NCBI RefSeq assembly: GCF_017873715.1
Contig: NZ_JAGGKM010000004.1
Location: 434,001 to 498,000 of the forward strand
Direction of reading: 5' to 3'
Origin: Cytobacillus luteolus
Lineage (GTDB): Bacteria > Bacillota > Bacilli > Bacillales > Bacillaceae_L
Length of the DNA: 64,000 nucleotides
The notes beneath the pieces were generated by a model. The model was given only the letters and a program-made list of their open reading frames with translations. It searched no databases and had not been told where the DNA came from. Below are positions 28,790-39,628 of the stretch, piece after piece. Position 1 is the stretch's first letter; every line of letters starts with the position of its first letter. Made by a program: the position numbers and the translations under genes.

Positions 28790-30676
28790 TTAAGAGAAAC
28801 TTGAAATTTCACTATAAATCTCCTCAAACTGGTATTTCTTTTCAATAAACACTTGATGCCAAACCATAAACACTAGTACAGTCCATAATTTTCTACTATT
28901 ATCAGCATTACCTTTACAATGATCATCTAACAATTTTAAGATTATATTTTTATTAAACAGGTGATTAGTGTCACTTGTCTTTATAATGGAAACGGCCCAA
29001 TCATACATTTCATTTTTCAACCAATGTCTAATTGGTACTGGAAATCCTAATTTTTTTCGATTTAACACATGGTCTGGCACAATGCCTTCTACTGCTTTAC
29101 GTAAAATGTATTTAGTTGTTTTATTTGCAGTCTTAAATTCAGGTCCAATTTTTTTTGCTACATCAAAAACTACTTTATCTAGAAATGGAACTCGTAGTTC
29201 CAAAGAATGAGCCATTGTCATTTTATCTGCTTTAAGTAAAATATCTCCGCGTAACCATGTGTGAATATCAATATACTTCATTCGATTTACAGGTTCATAA
29301 TGTGCTGTCTCCTGATAAAATGGAGCTGTAATTTGGGTAAAATCTAACCCTTCCTTATAGCTTGTTAATAACAATTCCTTTTCATCTTCTGTAAACATTT
29401 TTGCATTTCCAATATACCGTTTCTCCATAGGTGTGCAGCCACGTTCAATAAAGCTTTTACCTCTAACGCCTTCTGGTAGTAGATGTGCAATCTTTCTTAG
29501 CAACGTTTTACCGGTTTGGGGAAGCGTATCGAATATCTCTAATGCTTGCGGTTCACGATAAATGTTATACCCACCGAATAATTCGTCGGCCCCTTCTCCT
29601 GACAAAACAACCGTTACATGCTTCCTTGCTTCTCTTGCAACAAAATAGAGTGGAATTGCTGCAGGATCCGCTAGTGGGTCATCCATATGCCACATGACTT
29701 TAGGTAATTCTGCGATATACTCCTCTGGAGAAATGACATAACTAAAATTATCTACACCTAGCATACTAGCTGTTTCTTTAGCAACATCTATTTCACTAAA
29801 TCCTTCTGTTTCAAACCCGACAGAAAATGTTTTAATATAAGGATTAAATTGTTTTGCCAAAGATACAATTATTGAAGAATCTATACCACCGGATAAAAAT
29901 GATCCAACAGGGACATCACTTCTCATATGAATATTAACAGAATCATATAGTGCATCCCTAATTTCGCTAACGAGCGTCTCTTCTTCTGACTTTATTGGTT
30001 TAAAGTTGGCCTTCCAGTACTGTTTAATCTTCATGTCTTCATTTAATTTCTTTGTGAAATAATGACCAGGCTCAAGTCTTTTAATCCCAATTGACATTGT
30101 TTCTGGCTCTGGTACGAATTGATATGTTAAATAATGTTGTAAGGAATCATAGTTGATAATATCGTTTTCAAACGCCAATAAGATACTTTTCTTCTCTGAA
30201 GCAAATAAAATTTTTGAATCATCTTCCATATAATAAAATGGTTTGATACCGAATTGGTCTCGTGCACCGAAGATTTCTTTTGTATTCTTATCCCAAATAA
30301 CAAAGGCAAACATACCGCGTAAACGTGATGCTGCGTTTTCTCTTATTTTGCTATAAAGAGCTACAATTACTTCTGTATCACAGTTTGTCTCAAATTCCAT
30401 TCCATCTAGTAGTAACTCTTTTCTTAGCTCAAGGTAATTATAAATTTCTCCATTAAAAATAATCCAGTAGCGATCGTTTTCGTATGTTAAGGGCTGGTGT
30501 CCCGTTTCAAGATCAATTATACTCAGACGCCTAAAACCAAACTGTATAATATCATCCGAATAATAGCCCTCATCATCTGGACCACGATGAGTTATTATTG
30601 TGTTCATACTTTTAAATTTATCAATGTATTCATTAGAGCTGCTCTTTTTATGCATACATCCTATAAAACCACACAT
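28790..30676 (-). CDS. asnB: asparagine synthetase B, glutamine-hydrolysing
   Basis: Makes asparagine from aspartate, glutamine and ATP. The start is placed so that the protein begins MCGFIGC, because Cys2 must become N-terminal to act as the glutaminase nucleophile; a TAGGTG ribosome binding site supports this. The glutaminase domain is residues ~2-200, with RRLSIIDLETGHQPL and FNGEIYNY. The synthetase domain has the PP-loop VGSFLSGGIDSS and LSGEGADELFGGY. Length (628 aa) and adjacency to metK match B. subtilis AsnB. Confidence 0.96.
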   Translation of the reverse strand: MCGFIGCMHKKSSSNEYIDKFKSMNTIITHRGPDDEGYYSDDIIQFGFRRLSIIDLETGHQPLTYENDRYWIIFNGEIYNYLELRKELLLDGMEFETNCDTEVIVALYSKIRENAASRLRGMFAFVIWDKNTKEIFGARDQFGIKPFYYMEDDSKILFASEKKSILLAFENDIINYDSLQHYLTYQFVPEPETMSIGIKRLEPGHYFTKKLNEDMKIKQYWKANFKPIKSEEETLVSEIRDALYDSVNIHMRSDVPVGSFLSGGIDSSIIVSLAKQFNPYIKTFSVGFETEGFSEIDVAKETASMLGVDNFSYVISPEEYIAELPKVMWHMDDPLADPAAIPLYFVAREARKHVTVVLSGEGADELFGGYNIYREPQALEIFDTLPQTGKTLLRKIAHLLPEGVRGKSFIERGCTPMEKRYIGNAKMFTEDEKELLLTSYKEGLDFTQITAPFYQETAHYEPVNRMKYIDIHTWLRGDILLKADKMTMAHSLELRVPFLDKVVFDVAKKIGPEFKTANKTTKYILRKAVEGIVPDHVLNRKKLGFPVPIRHWLKNEMYDWAVSIIKTSDTNHLFNKNIILKLLDDHCKGNADNSRKLWTVLVFMVWHQVFIEKKYQFEEIYSEISSFS

Positions 30677-30868
30677 TTTAGTCACCTACACTTTTAATAT
30701 AAATTCTTCAATACCCATGTCTATTTTACTTAGGCTTTGTATGACAGATCTAGGTTACCTGTTTATTAGACGACAAAAAGTGATAAATTGTTACATTTTT
30801 TTAATACTCTTCACTTAGAATACAATTACGATAACTTAAAGATAGTGGATGCTTCTAAAACAAGCAAC

Positions 30869-30910
30869 AAAAAAAAACAGGTAGATATTCGTAGAATATC
30901 ACCTGTTTTA
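30869..30910 (-). terminator. terminator of metK
   Basis: Minus-strand hairpin AACAGGTGATATTC / GAATATCTACCTGTT with a long T-run (complement of 30870-30877). Confidence 0.88.
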
Positions 30911-30922
30911 AAATCTTATTTA

Positions 30923-32125
30923 TTATTGACCTAAAGCTTGTGCTTTTAATACCTCTGCTTTGTCTGTACGCTCCCATGGAAGATCCACATCTGAACGACC
31001 AAAGTGACCATATGCTGCAGTTTGCTTATAAATAGGACGACGAAGATCTAGCATTTTAATGATACCTGCTGGGCGTAAGTCGAAGTTGCTGCTAACTACG
31101 TCAACTAGCACATCTTCTGAAACCTTACCTGTACCAAAAGTATCTACTGCAATCGATACTGGTTTTGCTACACCAATTGCATAAGCTAATTGAACTTCAA
31201 CTTTATCAGCTAAACCAGCTGCAACGATATTTTTCGCAACGTAGCGTGCTGCATACGCCGCTGAACGGTCAACCTTAGTTGCGTCCTTACCAGAGAAAGC
31301 ACCACCACCGTGACGTGCATAACCACCATATGTATCAACGATGATTTTACGACCTGTTAAACCTGCATCACCTTGTGGTCCACCGATAACGAAACGGCCA
31401 GTTGGGTTAATAAAATATTTAGTATTTTCGTCAATTAATTCTTTTGGAACAACAGGAGAAATAACATGTTCCTTAAGATTACGTTGAATTTGCTCTAATG
31501 TAATTTCTGGGTGATGTTGAGTTGAAATAACAATTGTATCAATACGAACTGGTTTGTCATTTTCATCATACTCAACTGTTACTTGTGTTTTACCATCTGG
31601 ACGTAGGTAAGGAAGAATGTCATCCTTACGAACTTTAGTTAAACGACGAGCAAGCTTATGTGCTAATGAAATTGGAAGAGGCATTAGCTCTTTTGTTTCA
31701 TTACAAGCGAAACCAAACATTAATCCTTGGTCTCCTGCACCGATTGCATCGATCTGCTCATCTGTCATTTGACCTTCACGAGCTTCTAACGCCTGATCAA
31801 CACCCATTGCTATATCAGCAGATTGCTCATCAATAGAAGTTAAAACTGCACAAGTCTCATAGTCAAAACCATATTTCGCACGAGTATAACCAATATTTTT
31901 AATCGTATCACGAACGATTTTTGGGATATCAACATAAGTAGATGTTGTGATTTCACCTGCAACAAGTACTAGTCCAGTTGTCACTGACGTTTCACAAGCA
32001 ACACGTGCATTAGGATCATTTGTTAAAATTGCATCTAAGATTGAATCTGAGATTTGGTCACAAATCTTATCTGGATGACCCTCAGTAACAGATTCTGAAG
32101 TAAATAAACGGCGCTTTTTAGACAT
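30923..32125 (-). CDS. metK: S-adenosylmethionine synthetase
   Basis: Makes SAM from methionine and ATP. Signature segments are [19 protein letters not shown] (N-terminal substrate and metal binding), [12 protein letters not shown] (MAT signature 1, ~117-128) and [19 protein letters not shown] (P-loop-like signature 2). At 400 aa it is full length. Control is by the upstream S-box riboswitch, so high SAM should shut the gene off. Confidence 0.97.
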   Translation of the reverse strand: MSKKRRLFTSESVTEGHPDKICDQISDSILDAILTNDPNARVACETSVTTGLVLVAGEITTSTYVDIPKIVRDTIKNIGYTRAKYGFDYETCAVLTSIDEQSADIAMGVDQALEAREGQMTDEQIDAIGAGDQGLMFGFACNETKELMPLPISLAHKLARRLTKVRKDDILPYLRPDGKTQVTVEYDENDKPVRIDTIVISTQHHPEITLEQIQRNLKEHVISPVVPKELIDENTKYFINPTGRFVIGGPQGDAGLTGRKIIVDTYGGYARHGGGAFSGKDATKVDRSAAYAARYVAKNIVAAGLADKVEVQLAYAIGVAKPVSIAVDTFGTGKVSEDVLVDVVSSNFDLRPAGIIKMLDLRRPIYKQTAAYGHFGRSDVDLPWERTDKAEVLKAQALGQ

Positions 32126-32303
32126 TCAAAAGCTTCCTCCTTTTAATACCACGAAATTAATCGTGTGTTGTTTGTAAGATACGGTACTCATTCCCTTATT
32201 ATTGATTAGTTAAACCTGTTTTATCCAGTTATACGTTGAGAAGTTGTTTATTGTCTTAAAAATAATTCATCGTATGTATAACTAATCTGCATCGTTCCCA
32301 AAA

Positions 32304-32510
32304 AATAAAAAAACCTTTCCCTATTTTGAGGAAAGGTAGAATTTTTCAATCTCAGTCCTTTCACTCTTATCGATCAAGGTCAGTTACCTTGCATCAGGTT
32401 AGCACCTTATCACTAAATATGTGAAATTTCTCTCACATAATGCTTAAAAATTTAGTAATGGTTGCTGGGTTTCATAGGGCCTGTCCCTCCACCAGCTCGG
32501 GATAAGAGAG
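32304..32510 (-). promoter_or_regulatory. S-box (SAM-I) riboswitch of metK
   Basis: The minus strand reads CTCTTAT...ATAAGAG as the closing P1 helix (32364-32370 with 32502-32508). Inside are GAGCTGGTGGAGGGA, the GGCCCTATGAAACCC core, GCAACC and GGTGCTAACCTG. The rho-independent terminator (GGAAAGGTTTTTTT, 32304-32338) lies 3' of the aptamer. This is a complete transcription-attenuating SAM-I riboswitch. Confidence 0.96.
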
Positions 32511-32527
32511 TATCCGTTCAATGACCA

Positions 32528-32557
32528 ATAATAACTCAGTCATATTGGTAGTGTCAA
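32528..32557 (-). promoter_or_regulatory. sigma-A promoter of metK
   Basis: Minus strand TTGACA (32552-32557), 18-bp spacer, TATTAT (32528-32533), ending about 18 bp before the S-box P1 helix. Confidence 0.75.
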
Positions 32558-32602
32558 CATTTTTTGACAATATTCTTATCTAAATGATAAATATTCCATT
32601 AT

Positions 32603-32884
32603 CACTCTGCAAAACGAGTCCGAATCCGTTGGTTATTCAGACAGGTTGAGCTACCACTCTGCATAACTAGTCCGAATCCATTGGTTATTCGGACAGGTTG
32701 AGCTTGCACTTTGCACAACGAGTCCGAATCCATTCGTTATTCAGACAGGTTGAGCCTTCACTTTACATAACTTAATCCATTCGTTATTCAGACAGGTTGA
32801 GCCTTCACTTTACATAACTAGTCTTAATCCATTCGTATTCAGACAGGTTGAGCTTTCACTTTGCACAACGAGTCCGAATCCATA
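32603..32884. repeat. tandem array of 52-bp units (five full or near-full plus one partial)
   Basis: Direct repeats begin at 32603, 32655, 32707, 32759 (47 bp, internal deletion), 32806 (51 bp) and 32857 (28 bp, partial). The shared unit is CACTNTGCANAACNAGTCCG, then AATCCATTSGTTATTC and AGACAGGTTGAGC. There are no spacers, so it is not a CRISPR. The same GTCCGAATCC core appears in the repeats at 52213-52352. The array lies between the metK and pckA promoters. Confidence 0.9.
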
Positions 32885-33073
32885 CTATTGTATCCTTTTC
32901 TAAAAAAAACAATTTATTTCATATTTTATAGTGCCTCATATTCTATTTTATTTTATCATATAGAGGTTAGAAACACGTCCTTGCACTATTTTTTAGCTAA
33001 TTTCAAAAAAAATGGTACATTTATGAAAGTTAAGACGTAAAATATCAGAAATAGTATAGACTAATTAGATTAA

Positions 33074-33084
33074 TGTGTTATACT
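33074..33084 (+). promoter_or_regulatory. CcpN-type operator overlapping the pckA -10
   Basis: TGTGTTATACT fits the CcpN motif TRTGHYATAYW, as I recall it, at every position. It overlaps the -10 hexamer TATACT (33079-33084, extended TG). CcpN represses pckA under glycolytic conditions in B. subtilis. A second upstream site was not found by eye. Confidence 0.7.
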
Positions 33085-33141
33085 AATTATGGGATTAACG
33101 TTGAAAACATATAACAATTTATATAAAGGAAGGTTTTGCAC

Positions 33142-34731
33142 ATGAATTCAGTTGGTGTTTCAAGTGAATTATTAACAGAATTACTTAATGGGAACAATGT
33201 TCTCCACAACTTATCTGTGTCAGGCTTAGTAGAAAAAGTTCTTAATCGAAATGAAGGGATCTTAACTTCAACTGGTGCGGTTCGTGCAACAACAGGGAAG
33301 TATACAGGAAGATCGCCTAAAGATAAATATATCGTAGAAGAAGCTTCAAATAAAAATAAAATTGACTGGGGTTCAGTTAATACTCCTATCTCAGAAGAGT
33401 CATTTGATAAATTATATAAAAAAGTAATCAACCATCTAAAACAACAAAACGAAATATTTGTGTTTGATGGGTTTGCTGGTGCTGATAAAAAATATCAAAT
33501 GCCAATTAAAGTAATCAATGAATATGCTTGGCATAATCTATTTGCACACCAGTTATTCATTCGTCCATCAGCTGAGGAGCTTGCGACACATGAAACAGAG
33601 TTTACTGTGATCTCAGCACCTACTTTTCTAGCAGATCCTAAAGAAGATGGAACAGCTTCTGAAACGTTCATTATCATTTCTTTTGAACGTAGAACGGTAT
33701 TAATCGGTGGAACTGAATATGCTGGAGAAATGAAAAAGTCTATTTTCTCTGTTATGAACTACATGTTACCTGAAGCTGGGATTTTACCAATGCACTGTTC
33801 AGCAAACGTAGGCCAAGAAGGAGATGTTGCTTTATTCTTCGGTTTATCAGGAACAGGTAAAACAACTCTTTCTGCAGACCCTAACCGCCGCTTAATCGGG
33901 GATGATGAACACGGTTGGTCTAACTCAGGTGTTTTCAATATTGAAGGTGGTTGTTATGCAAAATGTATCAACCTTTCTTATGAGAAAGAGCCTCAAATTT
34001 TTGATGCGATTCGCTTCGGTTCTGTATTAGAGAATGTAGTAATCGATCCTAATACTAGAGTTGCTGATTATGATGACTCTTCGTTAACAGAAAATACTAG
34101 AGCAGCTTACCCAATTCAAGCAATTGATAATATTGTTGATCCTAGTATTGCAGGCCACCCTAACACGATTGTATTCTTAACAGCAGATGCATTTGGAGTA
34201 TTACCTCCAATCAGTAAGCTAACGAAAGAGCAAGCGATGTACCATTTCCTAAGTGGATATACTAGTAAGCTAGCTGGTACAGAAAGAGGAATTACATCTC
34301 CACAAGCTACTTTCTCAACTTGCTTTGGTTCACCATTCTTACCTCTACCGGCAACTGTTTATGCGGAAATGTTAGGTAAGAAAATTGATGAGCATGATGT
34401 TCAAGTATTCTTAGTTAACACTGGCTGGACTGGTGGAGAATATGGTGTAGGAAATAGAATGAAACTAGCATACACACGTGCAATGGTTCAAGCAGCTCTT
34501 GAAGGTGAACTAACAAATGCTGAAACAGTTAAGGGTGAAATCTTCGGATTAGAAATTCCTGTTCATGTACCAGGTGTTCCTGATGAAGTACTTCAACCTG
34601 CAAAAACGTGGGCAGATCAAGATGCATACAATGTAAAAGCTAAAGAGCTAGCAGCAAAATTCCGTCAAAACTTCAAAAAATTCTCTAATGTTCCGAAAGA
34701 AATTGAAGAGCTTGGTGGACCATTAGTATAG
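33142..34731 (+). CDS. pckA: phosphoenolpyruvate carboxykinase (ATP)
   Basis: Converts oxaloacetate to phosphoenolpyruvate for gluconeogenesis. It has the kinase-type P-loop [14 protein letters not shown], the Mg/ATP site [12 protein letters not shown], and early substrate residues [16 protein letters not shown] 33142 (MNSVGVSS, 529 aa) was chosen over the in-frame TTG at 33136 because AAGGAAGG is then correctly spaced. The promoter carries a likely CcpN operator. Confidence 0.97.
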   Translation: MNSVGVSSELLTELLNGNNVLHNLSVSGLVEKVLNRNEGILTSTGAVRATTGKYTGRSPKDKYIVEEASNKNKIDWGSVNTPISEESFDKLYKKVINHLKQQNEIFVFDGFAGADKKYQMPIKVINEYAWHNLFAHQLFIRPSAEELATHETEFTVISAPTFLADPKEDGTASETFIIISFERRTVLIGGTEYAGEMKKSIFSVMNYMLPEAGILPMHCSANVGQEGDVALFFGLSGTGKTTLSADPNRRLIGDDEHGWSNSGVFNIEGGCYAKCINLSYEKEPQIFDAIRFGSVLENVVIDPNTRVADYDDSSLTENTRAAYPIQAIDNIVDPSIAGHPNTIVFLTADAFGVLPPISKLTKEQAMYHFLSGYTSKLAGTERGITSPQATFSTCFGSPFLPLPATVYAEMLGKKIDEHDVQVFLVNTGWTGGEYGVGNRMKLAYTRAMVQAALEGELTNAETVKGEIFGLEIPVHVPGVPDEVLQPAKTWADQDAYNVKAKELAAKFRQNFKKFSNVPKEIEELGGPLV

Positions 34732-34743
34732 TATTAACGATCA

Positions 34744-34778
34744 AAAAGCAGTGTGCATATCGCACCTGCTTTTTTTTA
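34744..34778 (+). terminator. terminator of pckA
   Basis: Stem AAAGCAGTGTGC / GCACCTGCTTT (one bulge) followed by T6. Confidence 0.85.
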
Positions 34779-34911
34779 GTTTGGTCCCTACAATATACCT
34801 AGATTTTCTCCATATATCAGTCTAAATAGTTATTGAGAAAACGTAAATAACCTTATAGACTTATAGAGTACATAAAGTAGTATTAGTTAGTGTTAAAGAA
34901 ATGGAGGAAAT

Positions 34912-35898
34912 ATGAACACACTTAAAAAAATTGGGAGAAGTACATCCTTCCGAATTGCCTTATTGTTATTTATTTTTATATACATAAACAATAGTTCAAT
35001 CTTTGTAAATCATGAAACTAGTGATTCACTTTTACTGGCACACCGAGGTATAGCACAAACCTTTTCCTTTGAGGGGATTGATAACAATACTTGTACAGCT
35101 GAGCGAATTTATCCACCCGAACATCCCTATCTGGAAAATACAATAACATCCATGGAGGCAGCCTTTGATGCGGGGGCTGATATTGTTGAACTAGATATTC
35201 ATCCCACAAGTGATGGTCAATTTGCTGTTTTCCACGACTGGACACTCGATTGTCGAACAAGCGGAACGGGTGTAACTAGGGAACATACGATGGCAGAACT
35301 GAAGTCCCTTGATATCGGATATGGATATACTGCTGATAATGGAAAAACCTATCCATTTCGAGGTAAAGGGCAGGGATTAATGCCATCTTTAGATGAAGTA
35401 TTGAGCTACTTTCCTGATCAATCTTTCTTAATTCATATAAAGAGTAATGACCCGAATGAAGGAATCCAACTTGCTCAGTACCTTGCAGACCTTTCACCAG
35501 AGCAGTTATCTTTGTTGTCAGTATATGGCGGGGACAATCCCATTGCAATATTAAAACAACAAATGCCAGCACTTCGTGTCATGTCAAAAGCAACAATGAA
35601 GGATTGCCTAATACCATATTTCGCAACAGGTTGGACGGGAATTGTGCCTTCTAATTGCAAAAACTCACAATTACATTTACCCGAAAAAATTGCACCCTGG
35701 ATTTGGGGATGGCCTCATAAGTTTATATCACGTATGGAAAATGAGGGTACAAGAGTTATAGTAGTTGCTGGAGACGGTGGGTTCTCAGAAGGTTTTGATC
35801 AAAAAGAGGATCTTGAACGACTACCTGAAGAATATTTTGGGGGAATATGGACAAATCGGATTGATATTATTGCTCCTCTTTTAAATAAGATGGACTAG
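34912..35898 (+). CDS. glycerophosphodiester phosphodiesterase, exported/membrane-anchored
   Basis: Hydrolyses glycerophosphodiesters to glycerol-3-phosphate and an alcohol. An N-terminal hydrophobic helix (FRIALLLFIFIYINN) suggests export or anchoring. The GDPD motifs are LLAHRG, then the metal-binding E/D pair in VELDIHPTSDG and the FHDWTLDCRTSGTG loop. The C-terminal strand has WTNRIDIIAPLL. Length is 328 aa. The TSGTGVTREHT segment and the long insert after HRG place it in a family branch that I cannot subdivide. Monocistronic. Confidence 0.9.
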   Translation: MNTLKKIGRSTSFRIALLLFIFIYINNSSIFVNHETSDSLLLAHRGIAQTFSFEGIDNNTCTAERIYPPEHPYLENTITSMEAAFDAGADIVELDIHPTSDGQFAVFHDWTLDCRTSGTGVTREHTMAELKSLDIGYGYTADNGKTYPFRGKGQGLMPSLDEVLSYFPDQSFLIHIKSNDPNEGIQLAQYLADLSPEQLSLLSVYGGDNPIAILKQQMPALRVMSKATMKDCLIPYFATGWTGIVPSNCKNSQLHLPEKIAPWIWGWPHKFISRMENEGTRVIVVAGDGGFSEGFDQKEDLERLPEEYFGGIWTNRIDIIAPLLNKMD

Positions 35899-35901
35899 TT
35901 A

Positions 35902-35940
35902 AAAGCGATCCTCCTAATATAGAAGGATCGCTTCACTTAT
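35902..35940. terminator. bidirectional terminator GDPD / tyrZ
   Basis: Stem AAGCGATCCT...AGGATCGCTT between two convergent genes, with modest T-tracts. Confidence 0.7.
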
Positions 35941-37181
35941 TTTGTTAGTTTAACAAATTTTCGTTTGCCTACTTGTAAGATTAACCCGTCTATAATTGTT
36001 ACTAGTACATTTACATCACTTACTTTTTCTTCATTCAATCGAACGCCACCATTTTGTATCATTCTACGCGCTTCACTTTTTGAACTTTGTAAATTTAACT
36101 CAACAAGCAAATCAAGAATTCCTACTTCAGAGTCGCCTTTCCATTCAACGACTGGAATGTCATCTGGTAAAGACCCCTTCTGGAACACTGTTGTAAAATG
36201 CTCTTCTGCCTTTCGCGCTGCTTCCTCACTATGGTACATTCTTACAATCGTCTTGCCTAAAAGCATTTTAGCATCTCTTGGATGTAGTGTTCCTTCAGAA
36301 AGTCCCTCAGAGATTTTGTTCTTCTCTTCAACTGATAAATCTGTTATTAAGTTGAAGTATTTCGTAATAAGTTCATCTGGAATGGACATCGTTTTTCCAT
36401 ACATTTGGTTCGGTTCTTCATCGACCCCAATGTAGTTGTTTTTCGATTTAGACATTTTGTCTACACCATCGAGTCCTTCTAGCAATGGTAACATGATTAC
36501 AATTTGCTTTTCTTTACCATAGTGTTCTTGAAGATGTCTTCCCATTAGAACATTAAAATGTTGATCCGTTCCACCGAGCTCTACATCACTTTCAAGCATG
36601 ACTGAGTCATACCCTTGCATTAATGGATAGAAAAATTCATGTAAAGAAATTGGTTTCCCTGTTGATAATCTTTCTGAAAAGTCATTTCGTTCGAGTAATC
36701 TGGCTACCGTTATACTTGCAGATAAGTTAATGACATCCTCTAAGTTAAGCTCTGATAACCATTTAGAGTTGTAATATAGCTCAACCTTATCCATATCGAG
36801 TACTTTGCTAAACTGTTCAAAATAGGTTTTTGCATTATGCTGTACTTCCTCATTTGTTAGTTGCTTTCTTGCAACAGACTTTCCAGTAGGATCACCTATT
36901 TTGCCTGTAAAGTCACCTATAATTAATTGAATAACATGCCCATTTTCTTGAAATTGCTTTAGCTTATTTAACACAACTGTATGCCCTAAGTGAACATCTG
37001 GTGCGGAAGGATCTAGGCCAAGCTTAATTTTCAATGGCTTTTCTTTTAAGATTGATTTTGCAACTTTTATTTTTAGTTCATTTAACGGAATTACCTCTGA
37101 TACTCCATTACTATAAATCGCAAGCTGCCTCTCTACTTCTATACGTTGTTCACTTGTTAACTGCTCAAAAAAATCACTCAT
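35937..37181 (-). CDS. tyrZ: tyrosyl-tRNA synthetase, TyrZ type
   Basis: A class I synthetase of 414 aa. The HIGH-type motif is [12 protein letters not shown] (~57-68), then [13 protein letters not shown], the tyrosine site [10 protein letters not shown] and LGGTDQHFN, and KMSKS in [16 protein letters not shown]-terminal S4-like RNA-binding region follows ([21 protein letters not shown]). The [10 protein letters not shown] form fits the TyrZ branch of Bacillus rather than the housekeeping TyrS branch. It is controlled by a T-box with a UAC specifier. Confidence 0.93.
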   Translation of the reverse strand: MSDFFEQLTSEQRIEVERQLAIYSNGVSEVIPLNELKIKVAKSILKEKPLKIKLGLDPSAPDVHLGHTVVLNKLKQFQENGHVIQLIIGDFTGKIGDPTGKSVARKQLTNEEVQHNAKTYFEQFSKVLDMDKVELYYNSKWLSELNLEDVINLSASITVARLLERNDFSERLSTGKPISLHEFFYPLMQGYDSVMLESDVELGGTDQHFNVLMGRHLQEHYGKEKQIVIMLPLLEGLDGVDKMSKSKNNYIGVDEEPNQMYGKTMSIPDELITKYFNLITDLSVEEKNKISEGLSEGTLHPRDAKMLLGKTIVRMYHSEEAARKAEEHFTTVFQKGSLPDDIPVVEWKGDSEVGILDLLVELNLQSSKSEARRMIQNGGVRLNEEKVSDVNVLVTIIDGLILQVGKRKFVKLTK

Positions 37182-37207
37182 TGTAAATCCTCCTTTTCCT
37201 CAAAAAA

Positions 37208-37450
37208 ATAAAAAAACACGCCCCTAAAAAAAGGGACGTGGATTACGCGGTACCACCCTTGTTGAAGAATTAGATTCTTCCACTCAAGATCGAATAACGG
37301 TTTAGCCGTTCTTTGCTAATTCTTACTGTCCAAGATAGATTCTAGGAGATTTAAAGGTTCGCAAAGAAAGTTCAGGGAGGTAATTCGCTCTTATCTTTGT
37401 GCTGATTTGCACCAACCATCAGCTCTCTAAAACAGGGAGATAAGTCACTA
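37208..37450 (-). promoter_or_regulatory. T-box leader of tyrZ (tyrosine specific)
   Basis: The minus strand contains AAGGGTGGTACCGCG (complement of 37246-37260). The terminator stem is CACGTCCC / AGGGGCGTG followed by T7 (37208-37240). The specifier UAC lies in GCGAATTACCTCC (complement at 37380-37382), and the stem I start AGAGAGCTGATGGTTGGTGC lies near 37410-37430. Confidence 0.95.
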
Positions 37451-37525
37451 CTGTGTTCCCATCATAACTTTTTAAAAATATAAAGTTTAGTTGATTTTTG
37501 TTATTTTAACCGAAAAATTAAGTAA

Positions 37526-38089
37526 TTACAACTCTTTTTTGTTTAATATATTTGTCCTGTAAATAAGTAACCCACTAACAAAATAGATAATGGAGCTACT
37601 ATAAAAAATAATGTGAATAGTAAAGAAGTCAGCTAAGACACCACCGAAAAAAATAGCGATTGCAGAAAAAATGGAAGTCCAAAAATGGTAATTGCCAATA
37701 TTTATTCCTCGTTCGGCATCGTCGGTAAGACTGGCAATTAGTGTCTTTTCTCCATGCTTTTGCAAGGCTCCAAATATGCCTAGCAGTAATTGTAAGATGT
37801 AAACTTGTTCTATACTACTTATATGAGGATAATAGAGCAGTACAAGTGCCATTCCCCACGAGTTAACGAGTAAAAAATACTGATTATCAAATTTACTGGA
37901 TAACCGTCCGGCTATTGGGTGGACAAGAGCTGCACTTAAAGCAAACAAACCGTAGGATAGACCGAACTGACTGTAATTTGAACCGATATTATTTATGAAA
38001 AGAATATAGAACGGAAAGATAAGACTACTGGCAAAAAATACTGAGCTTTGAGTTATTATTAACCATTTCAATTTCTTATGATTTTCCAT
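37526..38089 (-). CDS. half-length MFS-type membrane protein (six helices)
   Basis: A 187-aa hydrophobic protein with about six helices and an MFS-like loop AGRLSSKFDNQYFLL between helices 2 and 3. A typical MFS carrier has twelve helices, so this is either a natural half-transporter that would have to dimerise or a truncated gene. It ends cleanly with NILNKKEL and the tyrZ T-box begins ~75 bp downstream, leaving no room for a second half. It starts 2 bp after the stop of the FAD oxidase gene. Confidence 0.7.
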   Translation of the reverse strand: MENHKKLKWLIITQSSVFFASSLIFPFYILFINNIGSNYSQFGLSYGLFALSAALVHPIAGRLSSKFDNQYFLLVNSWGMALVLLYYPHISSIEQVYILQLLLGIFGALQKHGEKTLIASLTDDAERGINIGNYHFWTSIFSAIAIFFGGVLADFFTIHIIFYSSSIIYFVSGLLIYRTNILNKKEL

Positions 38090-38091
38090 AT

Positions 38092-39522
38092 CTATTTGTA
38101 CCTTTCATAAAAGAAGTTCATAAATCTTTCTTCAGGATCATAGATTAGCTTTCTTTGAAAAAACTCCTCAGCTCTAGGGTAAGACCTTAACATTTGTTCT
38201 TTTGTTGGGTATGGCATATAGGGTAGATAATAACTGCCATTATGGGATAAAGTAACATCTATCATTTTTTGAACAATCTCTTTCGTTTTCTGTTGATCAC
38301 TCTCACTAAATCCTTGATTAATTAATAGCACAAGTGCAAACATATTATCTTTTGCATAAGAAAGAACTGCGTCCTCATCCTTCGACACATATCTGATTGT
38401 TATGTTAATTAGATTCAGATCCTCATTTGATAACACCGTTCGTAATTCGTCAATATACCGAGGAAAAAGATCAATCGGAACAAAATACTCTTGAAGGACG
38501 TCGGTATCATTACTATTTTCATATTCTAAAAACTTAGATTCTGAGCGCATAACATTATTACGAGAAATAAGAGAGCCATTGGTATTATGAAAATAGGACT
38601 GTTGTAATGTCCAAAACCAATCCTTTCCCCAGTCATATTGACGAGATAATCCTAGCGTAAACTTTGTTAACCATGTAAAGCGGTCCTTTTTTAGCTGGGT
38701 ATGTTCTTTCAGCTCTTCCTTTGAAAGAACATAATTTGTTACATACATATCAGTTAAAAAATTCTCCGGTGCAGTTGATATCCTTGCAAGGTGCATACGC
38801 ACGCTAGGATCTCCTTTAACATCTTTTGTAAAATATGCAGCATACTCTTTATAGTCCATTGAAACTGTATTCATTTCGTACAATTCATCATCAGTAAGCT
38901 CTAATTCAACATCAAGAATGACCCCGAAAAGTCCATATCCCCCAATAACAAGTGCAAAGAGCTCACTATTTTCTTTTCTGCTTACATTAATAATTTTCCC
39001 TTCCGCTGTTAACAATCGAAAGGATTTGACTGTATCGATAAGAGAACCGTATCGAATGTCCCTCCCATGCGCATTTGCACTTAGGGAACCACCGATTGTA
39101 AAAATATTTTGAGACTGCATGACTTTTACAGCTAAGCCCTGTGGATTTATATAGTTTTGAATATCATTCCACGTTGCTCCGCTTTGAACAGTTATTGTTT
39201 TTTCTATAGGATTAAAATCCAGAATTTGATTATAGTTTGTCATATCAAGTACGATTGCGTCTTTATAATAGGTATGACCACCCATACTATGTCTTGTCCC
39301 CGCAATTGAAATCTTTAAATCTTTCTCTTTTGCCTCTTCAATGATTTCAACAAGTTCCTCTGTCTTGGTTTTTTGTACAATCTTCTTTACTTTCACTGGC
39401 ATTAAACCACTAACATCTGAGACAACTAAGTTGTTATCGATTTCTTTATTATTTATAGTTGATAAAAAGAAGAAAGATAGATAAGTAATAATACAAATAA
39501 AAAGAATTACTAATCTTTTCAT
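38092..39522 (-). CDS. exported FAD-dependent oxidoreductase (aldonolactone-oxidase-like)
   Basis: A 476-aa FAD-linked oxidase with an N-terminal membrane/signal helix ([18 protein letters not shown]). The PCMH-type FAD domain has the loop [16 protein letters not shown] (a candidate flavin-contacting His), [17 protein letters not shown] and the core [15 protein letters not shown]. The C-terminal domain resembles D-arabinono-1,4-lactone/alditol oxidases ([15 protein letters not shown]). It is probably tethered outside the cell. Substrate unknown. It is coupled with the downstream half-MFS gene. Confidence 0.8.
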   Translation of the reverse strand: MKRLVILFICIITYLSFFFLSTINNKEIDNNLVVSDVSGLMPVKVKKIVQKTKTEELVEIIEEAKEKDLKISIAGTRHSMGGHTYYKDAIVLDMTNYNQILDFNPIEKTITVQSGATWNDIQNYINPQGLAVKVMQSQNIFTIGGSLSANAHGRDIRYGSLIDTVKSFRLLTAEGKIINVSRKENSELFALVIGGYGLFGVILDVELELTDDELYEMNTVSMDYKEYAAYFTKDVKGDPSVRMHLARISTAPENFLTDMYVTNYVLSKEELKEHTQLKKDRFTWLTKFTLGLSRQYDWGKDWFWTLQQSYFHNTNGSLISRNNVMRSESKFLEYENSNDTDVLQEYFVPIDLFPRYIDELRTVLSNEDLNLINITIRYVSKDEDAVLSYAKDNMFALVLLINQGFSESDQQKTKEIVQKMIDVTLSHNGSYYLPYMPYPTKEQMLRSYPRAEEFFQRKLIYDPEERFMNFFYERYK

Positions 39523-39582
39523 CTAGTTTTCTCCAATCCGTATCTGTTTTATGTATATTAGTAATATTTTACATTACACTAA

Positions 39583-39613
39583 AAAGAAAAACGATACTAA
39601 GTTATAGTATCGC
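39583..39613 (-). terminator. terminator of the P-loop/racemase unit
   Basis: Minus-strand hairpin GCGATACTA / TAGTATCGT followed by TTTTC, just after the P-loop gene. Confidence 0.8.
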
Positions 39614-39628
39614 TCATAGGATTTTGAT

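Noticed and set aside
32603-32884. CRISPR-like array
   Set aside because: The units abut directly, vary in sequence, and no unique spacers or cas genes are present.
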